A stretch of 16,814 nt of DNA, taken from JACDBD01 sp050743385. Lineage in GTDB: Bacteria; Actinomycetota; Acidimicrobiia; IMCC26256; JACDBD01. A model generated the notes under the pieces. That model searched no databases, was not told the origin of the DNA, and saw only the letters and a list, made by a program, of their open reading frames with translations. The translations under genes were made by a program, and so were the position numbers. Of the stretch, positions 5,912 to 13,128 are shown piece by piece; positions within the stretch are counted from its first letter, which is position 1; the number at the start of each line of letters is the position of its first letter. The stretch lies in contig JBOGFJ010000312.1 in the NCBI GenBank assembly GCA_050743385.1, forward strand, positions 1-16,814. Reading direction: 5' to 3'.

Positions 5912-7162
5912 TCAGGTGATGACGCCGTCGCGACGGAGCGCGCCCAGTTCGTCGTCACCGAGACCGAGCTCGGCTCGCAACACCTCGTCGGTGTGCTCGC
6001 CGGTCCACGGCGGGCGTGTCTCGGGTCCCTCGGTCAGCTTCGACATCTTCACCGGGTTGCCCGACACGAGCACGGGCTGCTCGACCCCGTCGGGGCGCGG
6101 TACCTCCACCAGCATGTTGTGCGCGGCTACGTGGGGGTCGGTGACGACGTCCTCGGCGCCGTTGGACGGGCCGGCGGCGATGCCGGCCGCAGCGAGGGTC
6201 GTGCACGCCTCGCGCTTCGTGAGGGTCGAGGCCCACTCCTCGATCGCGGGACGGAACACCTCCTCGATGTGGTCGCGCCACCGCTCCCGTTTCGCGAAGC
6301 GGGGATCGTCGACCCACTCCGGATGCCCGATGATCTTGGCCAGCCGCTCGAACTGGTGCTCCCGGCTCACCTGGATCACGAACCATCCGTCGGACGCCTG
6401 GAACCCGTCGAAGATGGTCGGGCTCGTCCCCCCGCGTTCGAGGCCGAGCGACCAGAAGTTCGGGACGATGTCGGCCATGACCACCATCGAGTCGAGCATG
6501 GCCACGTCGACGTGCTGACCCTCGCCGGTGCGGTCGCGGTGGCGGAGCGCGGCGAGCACGCCGATCACCCCGAAGATCGCCGCCGAGGTGTCACCGAGCG
6601 CGCCGGCCGACCCGACCGCGGGCGGGCGACCCTCCTCGCGCTTGTACTCGTAGAGCCCCGACATCGCCTCGGCGATCGACGCGTACGCGGGCCAGCCGCG
6701 GTACGGCGACTCGCCGCTCCCGAAGCCCGAGATCGAGAGGTACACCACTTGCGGGTGCACCCGGGCGACGTCGTCGTAGCCGAGGCCCAGGCGCTCCATG
6801 GTTCCCGACTTGAAGTTCTCGGCCACCACGTCGAAATGGGGCACCAGCGCGAGAAACAGATCACGGCCGCGGGGATCCTTCACGTCGATCCCGACGCTGC
6901 GCTTGTTGAGGTTGTTGCGCAGGAACGTGGCGCCGACCTTCCGGTCCGCGGGGTCGGTGATCGCGGGCAGCGACTGCCGGCCCGATTCCCCAGTGGTCGG
7001 GTGCTCGACCTTCACAACCTCGGCGCCGAACCGGGTCAGGAGCTGGGTGCCGAAGGGAAGCGCCTGCATCTGCTCGGCGGCGAGGATCCGCACGTCCTCG
7101 AGGGGCTTGCCGAAGCGTGCCGCGGCTTCGTTGGCGGTGTCTCCCAGTCTCACCCGGCCCAT
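5912..7162 (-). CDS. CaiB/BaiF-family (class III) CoA-transferase
   Basis: This 416-aa class III CoA-transferase moves CoA between carboxylic acids through aspartyl-anhydride and thioester intermediates. Family marks are LLTRFGAEVVKVEHP (41-55), NLNKRSVGIDVKDPRGR (84-100), DVVAENFKSGTMERLGLGYDD (111-131), YLSISGFG (141-148) and GSAGALGDTSAAIFGVIGVLAAL, with D191 at the nucleophile position. TGEGQHVDVAMLDS and the DPRFAKRERWRDH region follow later. It lacks the GHDxNY block of the racemase branch, unlike the second CaiB-family gene at 11955. The ATG at 7162 is chosen because an upstream in-frame ATG (7216) would overlap the divergent gene and add unconserved residues. The N terminus is slightly unusual: typical members open with a short strand ending in the G-RVLDL type block, and here that is GKPLEDVRILAAEQMQALP. 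It is probably involved in activating or swapping CoA on the acids handled by the neighbouring genes. The exact substrate is unknown. Confidence 0.88.
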   Translation of the reverse strand: MGRVRLGDTANEAAARFGKPLEDVRILAAEQMQALPFGTQLLTRFGAEVVKVEHPTTGESGRQSLPAITDPADRKVGATFLRNNLNKRSVGIDVKDPRGRDLFLALVPHFDVVAENFKSGTMERLGLGYDDVARVHPQVVYLSISGFGSGESPYRGWPAYASIAEAMSGLYEYKREEGRPPAVGSAGALGDTSAAIFGVIGVLAALRHRDRTGEGQHVDVAMLDSMVVMADIVPNFWSLGLERGGTSPTIFDGFQASDGWFVIQVSREHQFERLAKIIGHPEWVDDPRFAKRERWRDHIEEVFRPAIEEWASTLTKREACTTLAAAGIAAGPSNGAEDVVTDPHVAAHNMLVEVPRPDGVEQPVLVSGNPVKMSKLTEGPETRPPWTGEHTDEVLRAELGLGDDELGALRRDGVIT

Positions 7163-7189
7163 CGTAGGGCCGGCAACGAGAACGCGTTC

Positions 7190-7195
7190 TACAAT
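7190..7195 (+). promoter_or_regulatory. Candidate -10 element for a leaderless transcript
   Basis: TACAAT at 7190-7195 is one base from TATAAT and ends 7 nt before GTG 7203. This predicts transcription starting on the start codon, with no SD needed. The 40-bp divergent gap leaves little room for anything else, and no SD precedes either GTG 7203 or the alternative ATG 7194, which overlaps this box. No good -35 is visible. Confidence 0.45.
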
Positions 7196-7202
7196 GCGGC
7201 CT

Positions 7203-8609
7203 GTGCGGGGGATCATCGCAGCGGGCGGCTACGTGCCCTACCGGCGCCTCGACCGGTCGCAAGTGGCGGCCACGTTCGGGAGCGGCGGCGGGAAGGGCAC
7301 GCGTGCCGTCGCCTCCTACGACGAGGACACGACGACCATGGCCGTCGAGGCCGCCCGCCTCGCACTCCGGTCCGCGGCCGGCGCCCGCCCCGACACGCTC
7401 TGGTTCGCCACCGCCAACCCCGCGTATCTCGAGAAGACCAACGCCACCGCCATCCACGCCGCCCTGCGGCTCGATCAGTCGGTGCCCGCGCTCGACGCCG
7501 GGGGCGCGGTGCGGTCGGGTGTCGGGACGCTCCGGGCCGCGCTCGACCACACCGGCGCGGTGCTGGTGGTCGCGTCCGACCTGCGCACGGGCCTCCCCAC
7601 CAGTGCGGACGAGTCCGGTGGGGGCGACGGCGCGGCCGCGCTGCTCGTTGGTGACGACACCGAGGTGCCGGTGATCGCCGAGTACCTCGGCGCCGCCAGC
7701 GCGACCGAGGAGTTCGTCGACCGCTGGCGCCTCCCGGGCGAGCCCGTCGCCAAGCAGTGGGAGGAGCGCTTCGGCGAGACCAAGTACGTCCCGCTGGGGG
7801 AGCAGGCGTGGAACGCCGCCCTCAAGGCGGCCGGGCTCACGCCCGAGGCGGTCGACCGGCTGGTCGTCACGGGCGTGCACCCGCGGGCGGCGCGCGCACT
7901 GTCCAGTCGGCTCGCGGTCGACAAGGAGAGGGTCGTCGACGACCTCGCCGGCACCGTGGGCAACACCGGGACGGCGCACCCGTCGCTTCTGCTGGCCTCG
8001 GCGTTGGAGAGCGCGAGCACAGGCGACGTGATCGCGGTGGTCGCGCTCGTGGACGGCGTCGAGGTCCTGCTCTTCCGGGCCACCGACGCGGCGGCGTCGT
8101 ACTCGCCTGCTCGACCACTCGCGGGGCAGGTGGCCAACGCGGGCGAGTTGCCGTACGGCAAGTTCCTGGCCTGGCGCCAGATGGTCGCGCTCGATCCGCC
8201 CCGCCGGCCCGGGCCGGAGCGGATCTCGGCCGCGGTCGCCGGTCGCACCGACGACTGGAAGTACGCGTTCGTCGGCTCCCGTGACCGCGCGAGCGGCGCG
8301 CTCCATCTTCCTCCGGCGCGGGTGTCGCGTGACGGCGGAGCCGAGGACGACATGGAGCCGGCGCCGATGAGCGATGTCGCCGGGACGATCGCCACGTTCA
8401 CCGTCGACCGCATCGCGTACTCGCCCAGCCCGCCGATCGTGTTCGCGATCGTCGACTTCGACGACGGCGGCCGCTTGCCGGTCGAGCTCACCGACGTCGA
8501 CGCCGACGGGGTGAAGATGGGCGACCGGGTGGAGCTCACGTTCCGCAAGCTGTTCACCGCCGACGGGATCCACAACTACTTCTGGAAGGCCCGCCCGATC
8601 CGGGCGTAG
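7203..8609 (+). CDS. HMG-CoA synthase-fold protein fused to a DUF35 OB-fold domain, with no cysteine
   Basis: This is a 468-aa two-domain protein. Residues 1 to about 330 resemble 3-hydroxy-3-methylglutaryl-CoA synthase (thiolase fold): GIIAAGGYVPYRRLDR at the start, YDEDTTTMAVEAARLAL (39-55), GGGDGAAALLVGD (139-151), VVTGVHPRAARAL with H226 at the HMGS histidine position, and TVGNTGTAHPSLLLASAL (251-268). Residues ~345-468 match the acyl-CoA-associated DUF35 domain (DWKYAFVGSRDRASGALHLPPARV, then an OB barrel). The usual zinc-ribbon CxxCG is SRDRASG here. No cysteine occurs anywhere, so the HMGS nucleophile is also missing. The protein may therefore be a structural partner of the thiolase 17 bp downstream, or a non-Cys lyase. 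The known archaeal thiolase/DUF35/HMGS complex and mycobacterial Ltp2/DUF35 pairing make a complex with that thiolase likely. ATG 7194 is an alternative start. Confidence 0.85.
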   Translation: MRGIIAAGGYVPYRRLDRSQVAATFGSGGGKGTRAVASYDEDTTTMAVEAARLALRSAAGARPDTLWFATANPAYLEKTNATAIHAALRLDQSVPALDAGGAVRSGVGTLRAALDHTGAVLVVASDLRTGLPTSADESGGGDGAAALLVGDDTEVPVIAEYLGAASATEEFVDRWRLPGEPVAKQWEERFGETKYVPLGEQAWNAALKAAGLTPEAVDRLVVTGVHPRAARALSSRLAVDKERVVDDLAGTVGNTGTAHPSLLLASALESASTGDVIAVVALVDGVEVLLFRATDAAASYSPARPLAGQVANAGELPYGKFLAWRQMVALDPPRRPGPERISAAVAGRTDDWKYAFVGSRDRASGALHLPPARVSRDGGAEDDMEPAPMSDVAGTIATFTVDRIAYSPSPPIVFAIVDFDDGGRLPVELTDVDADGVKMGDRVELTFRKLFTADGIHNYFWKARPIRA

Positions 8610-8626
8610 AGAAAGGTCGCGCACGC

Positions 8627-9820
8627 ATGGCTTCGCATGGCATCAAGGACCAGGTTGCGATCGTGGGCGCAGGCTGCACCCGCTTCGGCGAGCACTGGGA
8701 CAAGGGCCCCGACGACCTGCTCATCGACGCGTCGAACGAGGCGCTCGAATCGGCAGGCGCCTCGAAGCGCGACATCGACGCCTTCTGGCTGGGCACCGCC
8801 ATGTCGGGCAACTCCGGCATGGTCTTGTCCCGGCCGCTCCAGCTCGACAACAAGCCGGTGACCCGGGTCGAGAACTTCTGCGCCACCGGCTCCGAGGCCC
8901 TGCGGGGCGCGTCCTACGCGGTCGCGAGCGGCGCCTACGACATCGCCATGGCGATCGGCGTCGAGAAGGTGAAGGACAGCGGCTACCAGGGCCTCGTCGG
9001 AGCGTCGAAGAGCCCGACCGACGGAACCGGACGCACGCTCACCGCGGCGGCGATGTTCGCGATGTGCGCGCCCGCCTACGGCAAGAGGTACGGCGTCGAC
9101 GACGCCCAGATGCGTGAGGTGCTCGCCCACATCTCGTGGAAGAACCACTACAACGGCGCCCGCAACCCGCGAGCTCAGTTCCGCAAGGAGGTCACCACCG
9201 AGACGATCTGCAACTCGCCGATCATGGCCGGCGACCTGCGGGTGTTCGACTGCTCGGGGGTCGCCGACGGCAGCGCCGCCGTGATCGTCGTGCGGGCGGA
9301 GGACGCGTCGAAGTACACGGACAAGCCGATCTACGTGAAGGGCCTCTCGTTCGTGGCCGGGAACGCGAGCGGCAACGCCGATCCCGACTACGACTACACC
9401 GCGTTCCCCGAGATCGAGGCGGCGGGGCGCGACGCCTACGCGCAGGCAGGCGTGACCGACCCGCGCCGTGAGCTGGCGATGGCCGAGGTGCACGACTGCT
9501 TCACGCCCGCCGAGCTGCTGATCATGGAGGACCTGGGCTTCGCGGAGCGGGGCGCGGCGTGGAAGGAGGTGCTCGCCGGCACCTACGACCTCGCGGGAGA
9601 CCTCCCCGTGAATCCCGACGGCGGCCTCAAGAGCTTCGGCCACCCGGTGGGCGCATCGGGCCTGCGGATGCTGTTCGAGGCCTGGCTCCAGCTGCGCAAG
9701 GAAGCGCCGCCCGAGCGCCAGATCGACACCGACCGGACGCTCGCCCTCACGCACAACCTGGGCGGCTACCCGGGCGAGATGGTCTCGTTCGTCGGGATCG
9801 TCGGCAGCGAGCGCGACTGA
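8627..9820 (+). CDS. Thiolase-family protein (SCP2/Ltp-type acetyl-CoA acetyltransferase-like)
   Basis: This is a 397-aa thiolase-superfamily enzyme. The nucleophile C85 lies in RVENFCATGSEALRGA. The activating histidine region is EVHDCFTPAELL (H289, C291), and KSFGHPVGASGLRM (335-348) carries H339 of the GHP motif. The C-terminal CxG cysteine of classical thiolases is replaced by HNLGGYPGEM (376-385), as in SCP2-thiolase and lipid-transfer-protein relatives. Members of this group do thiolytic or retro-aldol cleavage of bulky acyl-CoAs and often need a DUF35 partner, which is supplied by the gene just upstream (17-bp gap, GAAAGG as SD). The stop codon abuts the stop of the converging dehydrogenase with no base between them. 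Whether it acts as a thiolase or an aldolase cannot be settled from sequence; keeping C85 favours thiolase chemistry over the Ltp2 lyase type. Confidence 0.9.
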   Translation: MASHGIKDQVAIVGAGCTRFGEHWDKGPDDLLIDASNEALESAGASKRDIDAFWLGTAMSGNSGMVLSRPLQLDNKPVTRVENFCATGSEALRGASYAVASGAYDIAMAIGVEKVKDSGYQGLVGASKSPTDGTGRTLTAAAMFAMCAPAYGKRYGVDDAQMREVLAHISWKNHYNGARNPRAQFRKEVTTETICNSPIMAGDLRVFDCSGVADGSAAVIVVRAEDASKYTDKPIYVKGLSFVAGNASGNADPDYDYTAFPEIEAAGRDAYAQAGVTDPRRELAMAEVHDCFTPAELLIMEDLGFAERGAAWKEVLAGTYDLAGDLPVNPDGGLKSFGHPVGASGLRMLFEAWLQLRKEAPPERQIDTDRTLALTHNLGGYPGEMVSFVGIVGSERD

Positions 9821-10948
9821 CTACGCGCGGTCGAGCACCGTGGCCGCGACCCGCTCTTCGAGGTAGCGCGGGTCCCACCACGACAGCTGGAGCTGCTTGG
9901 CCCGCCGGAAGTAGAGCTGGATGTCGTAGTCGACGGTGAAGCCGACGCCGCCGAACACCTGCTGGGCCATGGCGGTGACGTCGCGGTATGTCTGGCAGGC
10001 GAACAGCTTGGCCATCGGCGCGAGGCGGTCGACGGGTCGCCCGACCGTGCGGGCCCACCCCGCTTCGTAGACCAGCGTGCGACCACCGTCGACGGTCGTG
10101 GCCGCGTCGGCGAGGTAGTGGGAGATGGCCTGGAACGCGCCCAACGGCTTGTCGAACTGGTGGCGCGCCTTGGCGTAGTCGACGGTGATGTCGAGCGCGT
10201 AGGCGGCGCCGCCGACGGCCTGGGCCGCGAGGAGGATCACGCCGTCGAGCATCGTCGCGTCCCAAGCGCTCCAAACCGAGCCGTCACCGACCCGGTCGGC
10301 TGCCGGCACGACGACGTCACTGAGCTCGACCCGGTACTGCGTGTCGGATCCGAGCGTGTGCTGCTGGGTGAGCTCGACACCGTCGGCCTTCGGGTCGACG
10401 AGGAGCAGCCCCACATCGGTCGCGGCATCGCCAGTGCGTGCCAGCACGAGCAGCCGGTCGGCCGCGGCCGCGAAGGCGACGTGGCGCTTGGTGCCGCGTA
10501 GCCGGTAGCCGTCGCCGTCGGGCTCGGCCCGCAGCTGCACGCCGGCGGGACCGAAGCCGCCCTCGGGCTCGAGCCACGCCGGCGTCACGATCACCTGGCC
10601 GGCGGCGATGCGGGGTAGCCACTCGGCGCGCTGCTCCTCGCGCCCGGCGCGGGCGAGCACGCCGCCGCCGACGACCGTGCTGACGAAGTGCGGCACCGGC
10701 GCGAGCGACCGACCCAGCTCCTCGTAGACGATCACCGCATCGAGCATCGACATCCCCGCGCCGCCGTGCTCGTCGGGCAGCAGGAGACCGCAGAGGTCGA
10801 GCCCGGCCAGCTGGGCCCAGAGCTTGTCGGGGTACCCGATCGGATCGTCCTCGAGCTCGCGCACGACGGTCAACGGCGCGTGCTGCTCGCACACACCCCG
10901 CACCGCCTCTCGGAGCATCTCCTGTTCGGGACTGAGATCCAGGTCCAC
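9821..10948 (-). CDS. Acyl-CoA dehydrogenase, probable non-catalytic partner subunit
   Basis: This 375-aa acyl-CoA dehydrogenase-fold protein has an N-terminal helical domain (LSPEQEMLREAVRGVCEQ, 5-22), GLLLPDEHGGAGMS (54-67), a middle beta domain (RLRGTKRHVAFAAAADRLLVLART, 149-172) and a C-terminal helical domain (ARHQFDKPLGAFQAISHYLAD, 261-281; FGGVGFTVDYDIQLYFRRA). In the helix that carries the base in IVD/FadE26-type enzymes (DLER), it reads MLDGVILL (233-240), so the catalytic glutamate is absent. It therefore looks like the beta subunit of an alpha2-beta2 dehydrogenase (FadE27/FadE28 type). Its likely partner is the E243-containing dehydrogenase at the head of the same operon. The start is GTG 10948 with GAGAGG 6 nt upstream. 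It is the last gene of the minus-strand operon, 15 bp after the MaoC hydratase. Confidence 0.88.
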   Translation of the reverse strand: MDLDLSPEQEMLREAVRGVCEQHAPLTVVRELEDDPIGYPDKLWAQLAGLDLCGLLLPDEHGGAGMSMLDAVIVYEELGRSLAPVPHFVSTVVGGGVLARAGREEQRAEWLPRIAAGQVIVTPAWLEPEGGFGPAGVQLRAEPDGDGYRLRGTKRHVAFAAAADRLLVLARTGDAATDVGLLLVDPKADGVELTQQHTLGSDTQYRVELSDVVVPAADRVGDGSVWSAWDATMLDGVILLAAQAVGGAAYALDITVDYAKARHQFDKPLGAFQAISHYLADAATTVDGGRTLVYEAGWARTVGRPVDRLAPMAKLFACQTYRDVTAMAQQVFGGVGFTVDYDIQLYFRRAKQLQLSWWDPRYLEERVAATVLDRA

Positions 10949-10963
10949 GCGAAGCCTCTCTGC

Positions 10964-11449
10964 CTACGGCTGCCAGCGGTCGCCGCCGCGGGTCCACGGG
11001 TTGTCGTCGGCGTCGGTCGGGAGCGCGACGCGGGCGGCGCACTCGGTCACGGGCGTCCCGTCGACGCTGACCGCCAGCGCGAGCTCGGCCCAGGCGCAGC
11101 CGGTGTCGTCGACCTCGACACCCTCGACCGAACCCGAGAGCACCATGGTGTCGCCGGCGAAGACCGAACCCTTCATCCGGAACTTCATGCGCCCGAGCCG
11201 GCCCTTCGGGCCCGTCCAGTCGGTGACATAGCGCTCGAACCACGCCGCCTGGTTCGGAGTGCTCATGAAGAGGTCACGCATGCCGTTGCGGTTGACCGCG
11301 AAGTCGTGGTCGTGGTGCATCGGGCGCCAGTCGCGAGCAGCGAGCGCGCCGAGGACGATCGTGGTCGCGGTCACAGCGTGCTCCAGCTCCGGCAGCCGGT
11401 CGCCCTGCTTCACCGCGTCGGCAGTGCGGCTCTCCACGGTCGTCGCCAT
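10964..11449 (-). CDS. MaoC-family (R)-specific enoyl-CoA hydratase, catalytic-type subunit
   Basis: This 161-aa single hot-dog-domain protein carries the hydratase-2 motif DWRPMHHD (40-47; D40 and H45 as the catalytic pair of D-x-N-P-x-H-x-D, with N replaced by R). KGSVFAGDTMVLSGSV follows, a typical MaoC central strand. Such proteins hydrate trans-2-enoyl-CoA to (R)-3-hydroxyacyl-CoA. The start ATG (11449-11447) overlaps the upstream stop as TGATG, so it is translated in step with the second MaoC-like protein. The pair resembles ChsH1 (catalytic) with the MaoC half of ChsH2 (non-catalytic) in steroid degradation. Unlike ChsH2, the DUF35 part is not fused here; a DUF35 domain occurs instead in the protein encoded at 7203-8609. 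Confidence 0.85.
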   Translation of the reverse strand: MATTVESRTADAVKQGDRLPELEHAVTATTIVLGALAARDWRPMHHDHDFAVNRNGMRDLFMSTPNQAAWFERYVTDWTGPKGRLGRMKFRMKGSVFAGDTMVLSGSVEGVEVDDTGCAWAELALAVSVDGTPVTECAARVALPTDADDNPWTRGGDRWQP

Positions 11450-11958
11450 CAGCCGGCCTTCCGGTAGCCGAAACCGGTGTACGACTCGACGCCGACGACG
11501 TCGCCCCGCTGGTTGCGGTACTCCACGTCGATCACCCAGAACCGGCCGGTGCCGAGCTTCGTCGTCTTCTCCTCGCTGACCGACCGGAGGACCTGGCGCG
11601 TCGAGAGGCGGTCACCCGGCCGGACGGGCTCGTGGAACACGAGGGTGTTGTCGGTCATGACCGCTTCCGGGAGGTCGAAGCGTTCCTTGAGGTCGAAATG
11701 GACCTGGAGCGGCAACCCCGTGCTGGTGCGACCGGGAGCCCAGTGGTGGGGACGGAACCAGACCGAGAGCATCGTCGACGGCGCGACCGGACCGCCCGTG
11801 ATCTCGTTCGCGACCTCGTCGTCCCAGAACAGGGGATTGCCGTTCTCGACCGAGGAGCACGTCGTCCAGATGTAGCCGCGTTCGACCGGGAACTCACCGT
11901 CCTCCTCGTACTGCACTTCGCCGACGAGCTTGGCGACGTCCGCGGGCAGGTCACTCAC
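11449..11958 (-). CDS. MaoC-like N-terminal hot-dog protein, probable non-catalytic hydratase partner
   Basis: This 169-aa protein of the MaoC_dehydrat_N type has VERGYIWTTCSSVENGNPLFWDD (25-47) followed by GGPVAPSTMLSVWFRPHHW (55-73), and then HEPVRPGDRLSTRQVLRSVSEEKTTKLGTGRFWVIDVEYRNQRGDVV in the second half. At the place where active hydratases have NPLHxD it has NPLFWD, so the catalytic histidine is missing. It should form a heteromer with the next gene product, which has the intact motif. The start is GTG 11958, overlapping the stop of the AMACR-like gene as GTGA. The open frame runs on upstream, but that part is the antisense shadow of the neighbour. All hydratase function is inferred from family and context. 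Confidence 0.82.
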   Translation of the reverse strand: MSDLPADVAKLVGEVQYEEDGEFPVERGYIWTTCSSVENGNPLFWDDEVANEITGGPVAPSTMLSVWFRPHHWAPGRTSTGLPLQVHFDLKERFDLPEAVMTDNTLVFHEPVRPGDRLSTRQVLRSVSEEKTTKLGTGRFWVIDVEYRNQRGDVVGVESYTGFGYRKAG

Positions 11959-13124
11959 GCGACCACTCCGTCGGCCAGCAGCGTGTCGCGCTCGGCGCGA
12001 GACAGCCCGGCGGCGGCGAGGACGGCGTCGGCGTCGCTCGCGGCCGCGGGTGCCACGGAGTACGGCGCCCCTGACCGGTCGCCGCCGGCGAGGACCGGGC
12101 CGACCTGGCGGAAGCGGCCGTGCTCGGGGTGGTCGGCCTCGACGAACGCCGCCCGCGAGGCGAACTGCGGGTCGGCGACGACCTCGGGGATCGTGTTCAC
12201 CGGAGACACGCAGGTGTCGGCGTCGGCGAGCTCGGCGACCCAGTCGTCGCGGTCGCGGGTGCGAAAGACGCGGGTGAAGTCGGCGCGGATCTCGGCCTGG
12301 GCCGAGTCGTCGGTCTGGTGGTCGATCCAGCGCTCGAGCCCGAGGGCGCGGCAGAGGTTCGACCAGAAGCGGGGTTCGATGATCCCGACGGCCAGCCACT
12401 TGCCGTCGCGCGCCTCGTAGCAGTCGTAGCAGGCGTACCGACCCGTGAGGATGTCGTGGCCGGGGCCGGGTTCGGTCCCGGTGGCGAGGTACTCGTCGAC
12501 CGCCAGCGACATGAGTGCGAGCACGCCGTCGGCGGCGGCGACGTCGAGGTAGGCGGGTTCGCCGGTCGCGGCTCGCCGCACGAGGGCGGCGAGGATGGCG
12601 ACGACGGCCTGCATGCCGCCGCCGGCGGCGTCGGCGACGGTGGCGCCCGGTACCGGCGGCCCGCCGTCGGCGCGCGGGCCGGTGGAGTGGAGGTAGCCGC
12701 CGACCGCGAGGTAGTTGAGGTCGTGACCGGCCCAGCGGGCGTGGGGCCCGTCCTGGCCGTACCCGCTGGTGGAGCAGTACACGATGCGGGGGTTGACCGC
12801 GAGGACGTCGTCGTAACCGGTGCCGAGCCGGGCGACCACGCCCGGGCGGAAGCTCTCGATGATGACGTCCGCGCCGGCGGCGAGGCGCAGGAACGCGTCG
12901 CGCCCGGCCGTGGACTTGAGGTCGAAGCGGATGCGCTGCATCCCGCGGTGGGCGCCGTAGGTGAAGAAGGGCGGCGCGATCTGCACCTGGCCGTGGGCGG
13001 GCACGGGCCCGACCTTCACGACGGTGGCGCCGTAGTCGGCCAACCAGCGGGACGCGCGCGCCGCGGGCCCGACGCTGGCGAAATCGAGCACGGTGACTCC
13101 GGCGAGCATCGCGTTGGTCGCCAT
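11955..13124 (-). CDS. CaiB-family alpha-methylacyl-CoA racemase (AMACR-like)
   Basis: This 389-aa class III CoA-transferase-fold protein belongs to the racemase branch. AGHDLNYLAVGGYL (132-145) carries H134, and ATVADAAGGGMQAVVAILAAL (161-181) carries D165. This matches the His/Asp acid-base pair of alpha-methylacyl-CoA racemase, with nearly the same spacing as His126/Asp156 in the mycobacterial enzyme. Early family blocks are VTVLDFASVGPAARASRWLADYGATVVKVG (10-39) and RFDLKSTAGRDAFLRLAAGADVIIESFRPG (66-95). Such enzymes invert a 2-methyl branch so that a stereospecific acyl-CoA dehydrogenase can act; they are needed for sterol and methyl-branched side chains. It lies 4 bp after the catalytic dehydrogenase and overlaps the next gene by 4 bp. 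A strict CoA-transferase is the less likely alternative. CaiB members often carry a KVE motif where this has KVGPVPAHG. Confidence 0.85.
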   Translation of the reverse strand: MATNAMLAGVTVLDFASVGPAARASRWLADYGATVVKVGPVPAHGQVQIAPPFFTYGAHRGMQRIRFDLKSTAGRDAFLRLAAGADVIIESFRPGVVARLGTGYDDVLAVNPRIVYCSTSGYGQDGPHARWAGHDLNYLAVGGYLHSTGPRADGGPPVPGATVADAAGGGMQAVVAILAALVRRAATGEPAYLDVAAADGVLALMSLAVDEYLATGTEPGPGHDILTGRYACYDCYEARDGKWLAVGIIEPRFWSNLCRALGLERWIDHQTDDSAQAEIRADFTRVFRTRDRDDWVAELADADTCVSPVNTIPEVVADPQFASRAAFVEADHPEHGRFRQVGPVLAGGDRSGAPYSVAPAAASDADAVLAAAGLSRAERDTLLADGVVA

Positions 13125-13128
13125 CGCG

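Noticed and set aside
5801..7654. A 617-codon open frame on + across the terminator, the minus-strand CoA-transferase and the start of the next gene
   Set aside because: It is antisense to a clear CaiB-family gene and its product is Arg/His/Gly-rich with no family signature; a by-product of high GC.
6861..8624. A 587-codon open frame on - under the HMGS-like gene
   Set aside because: Arg-rich and repetitive composition; the opposite strand encodes recognisable domains over the same span.
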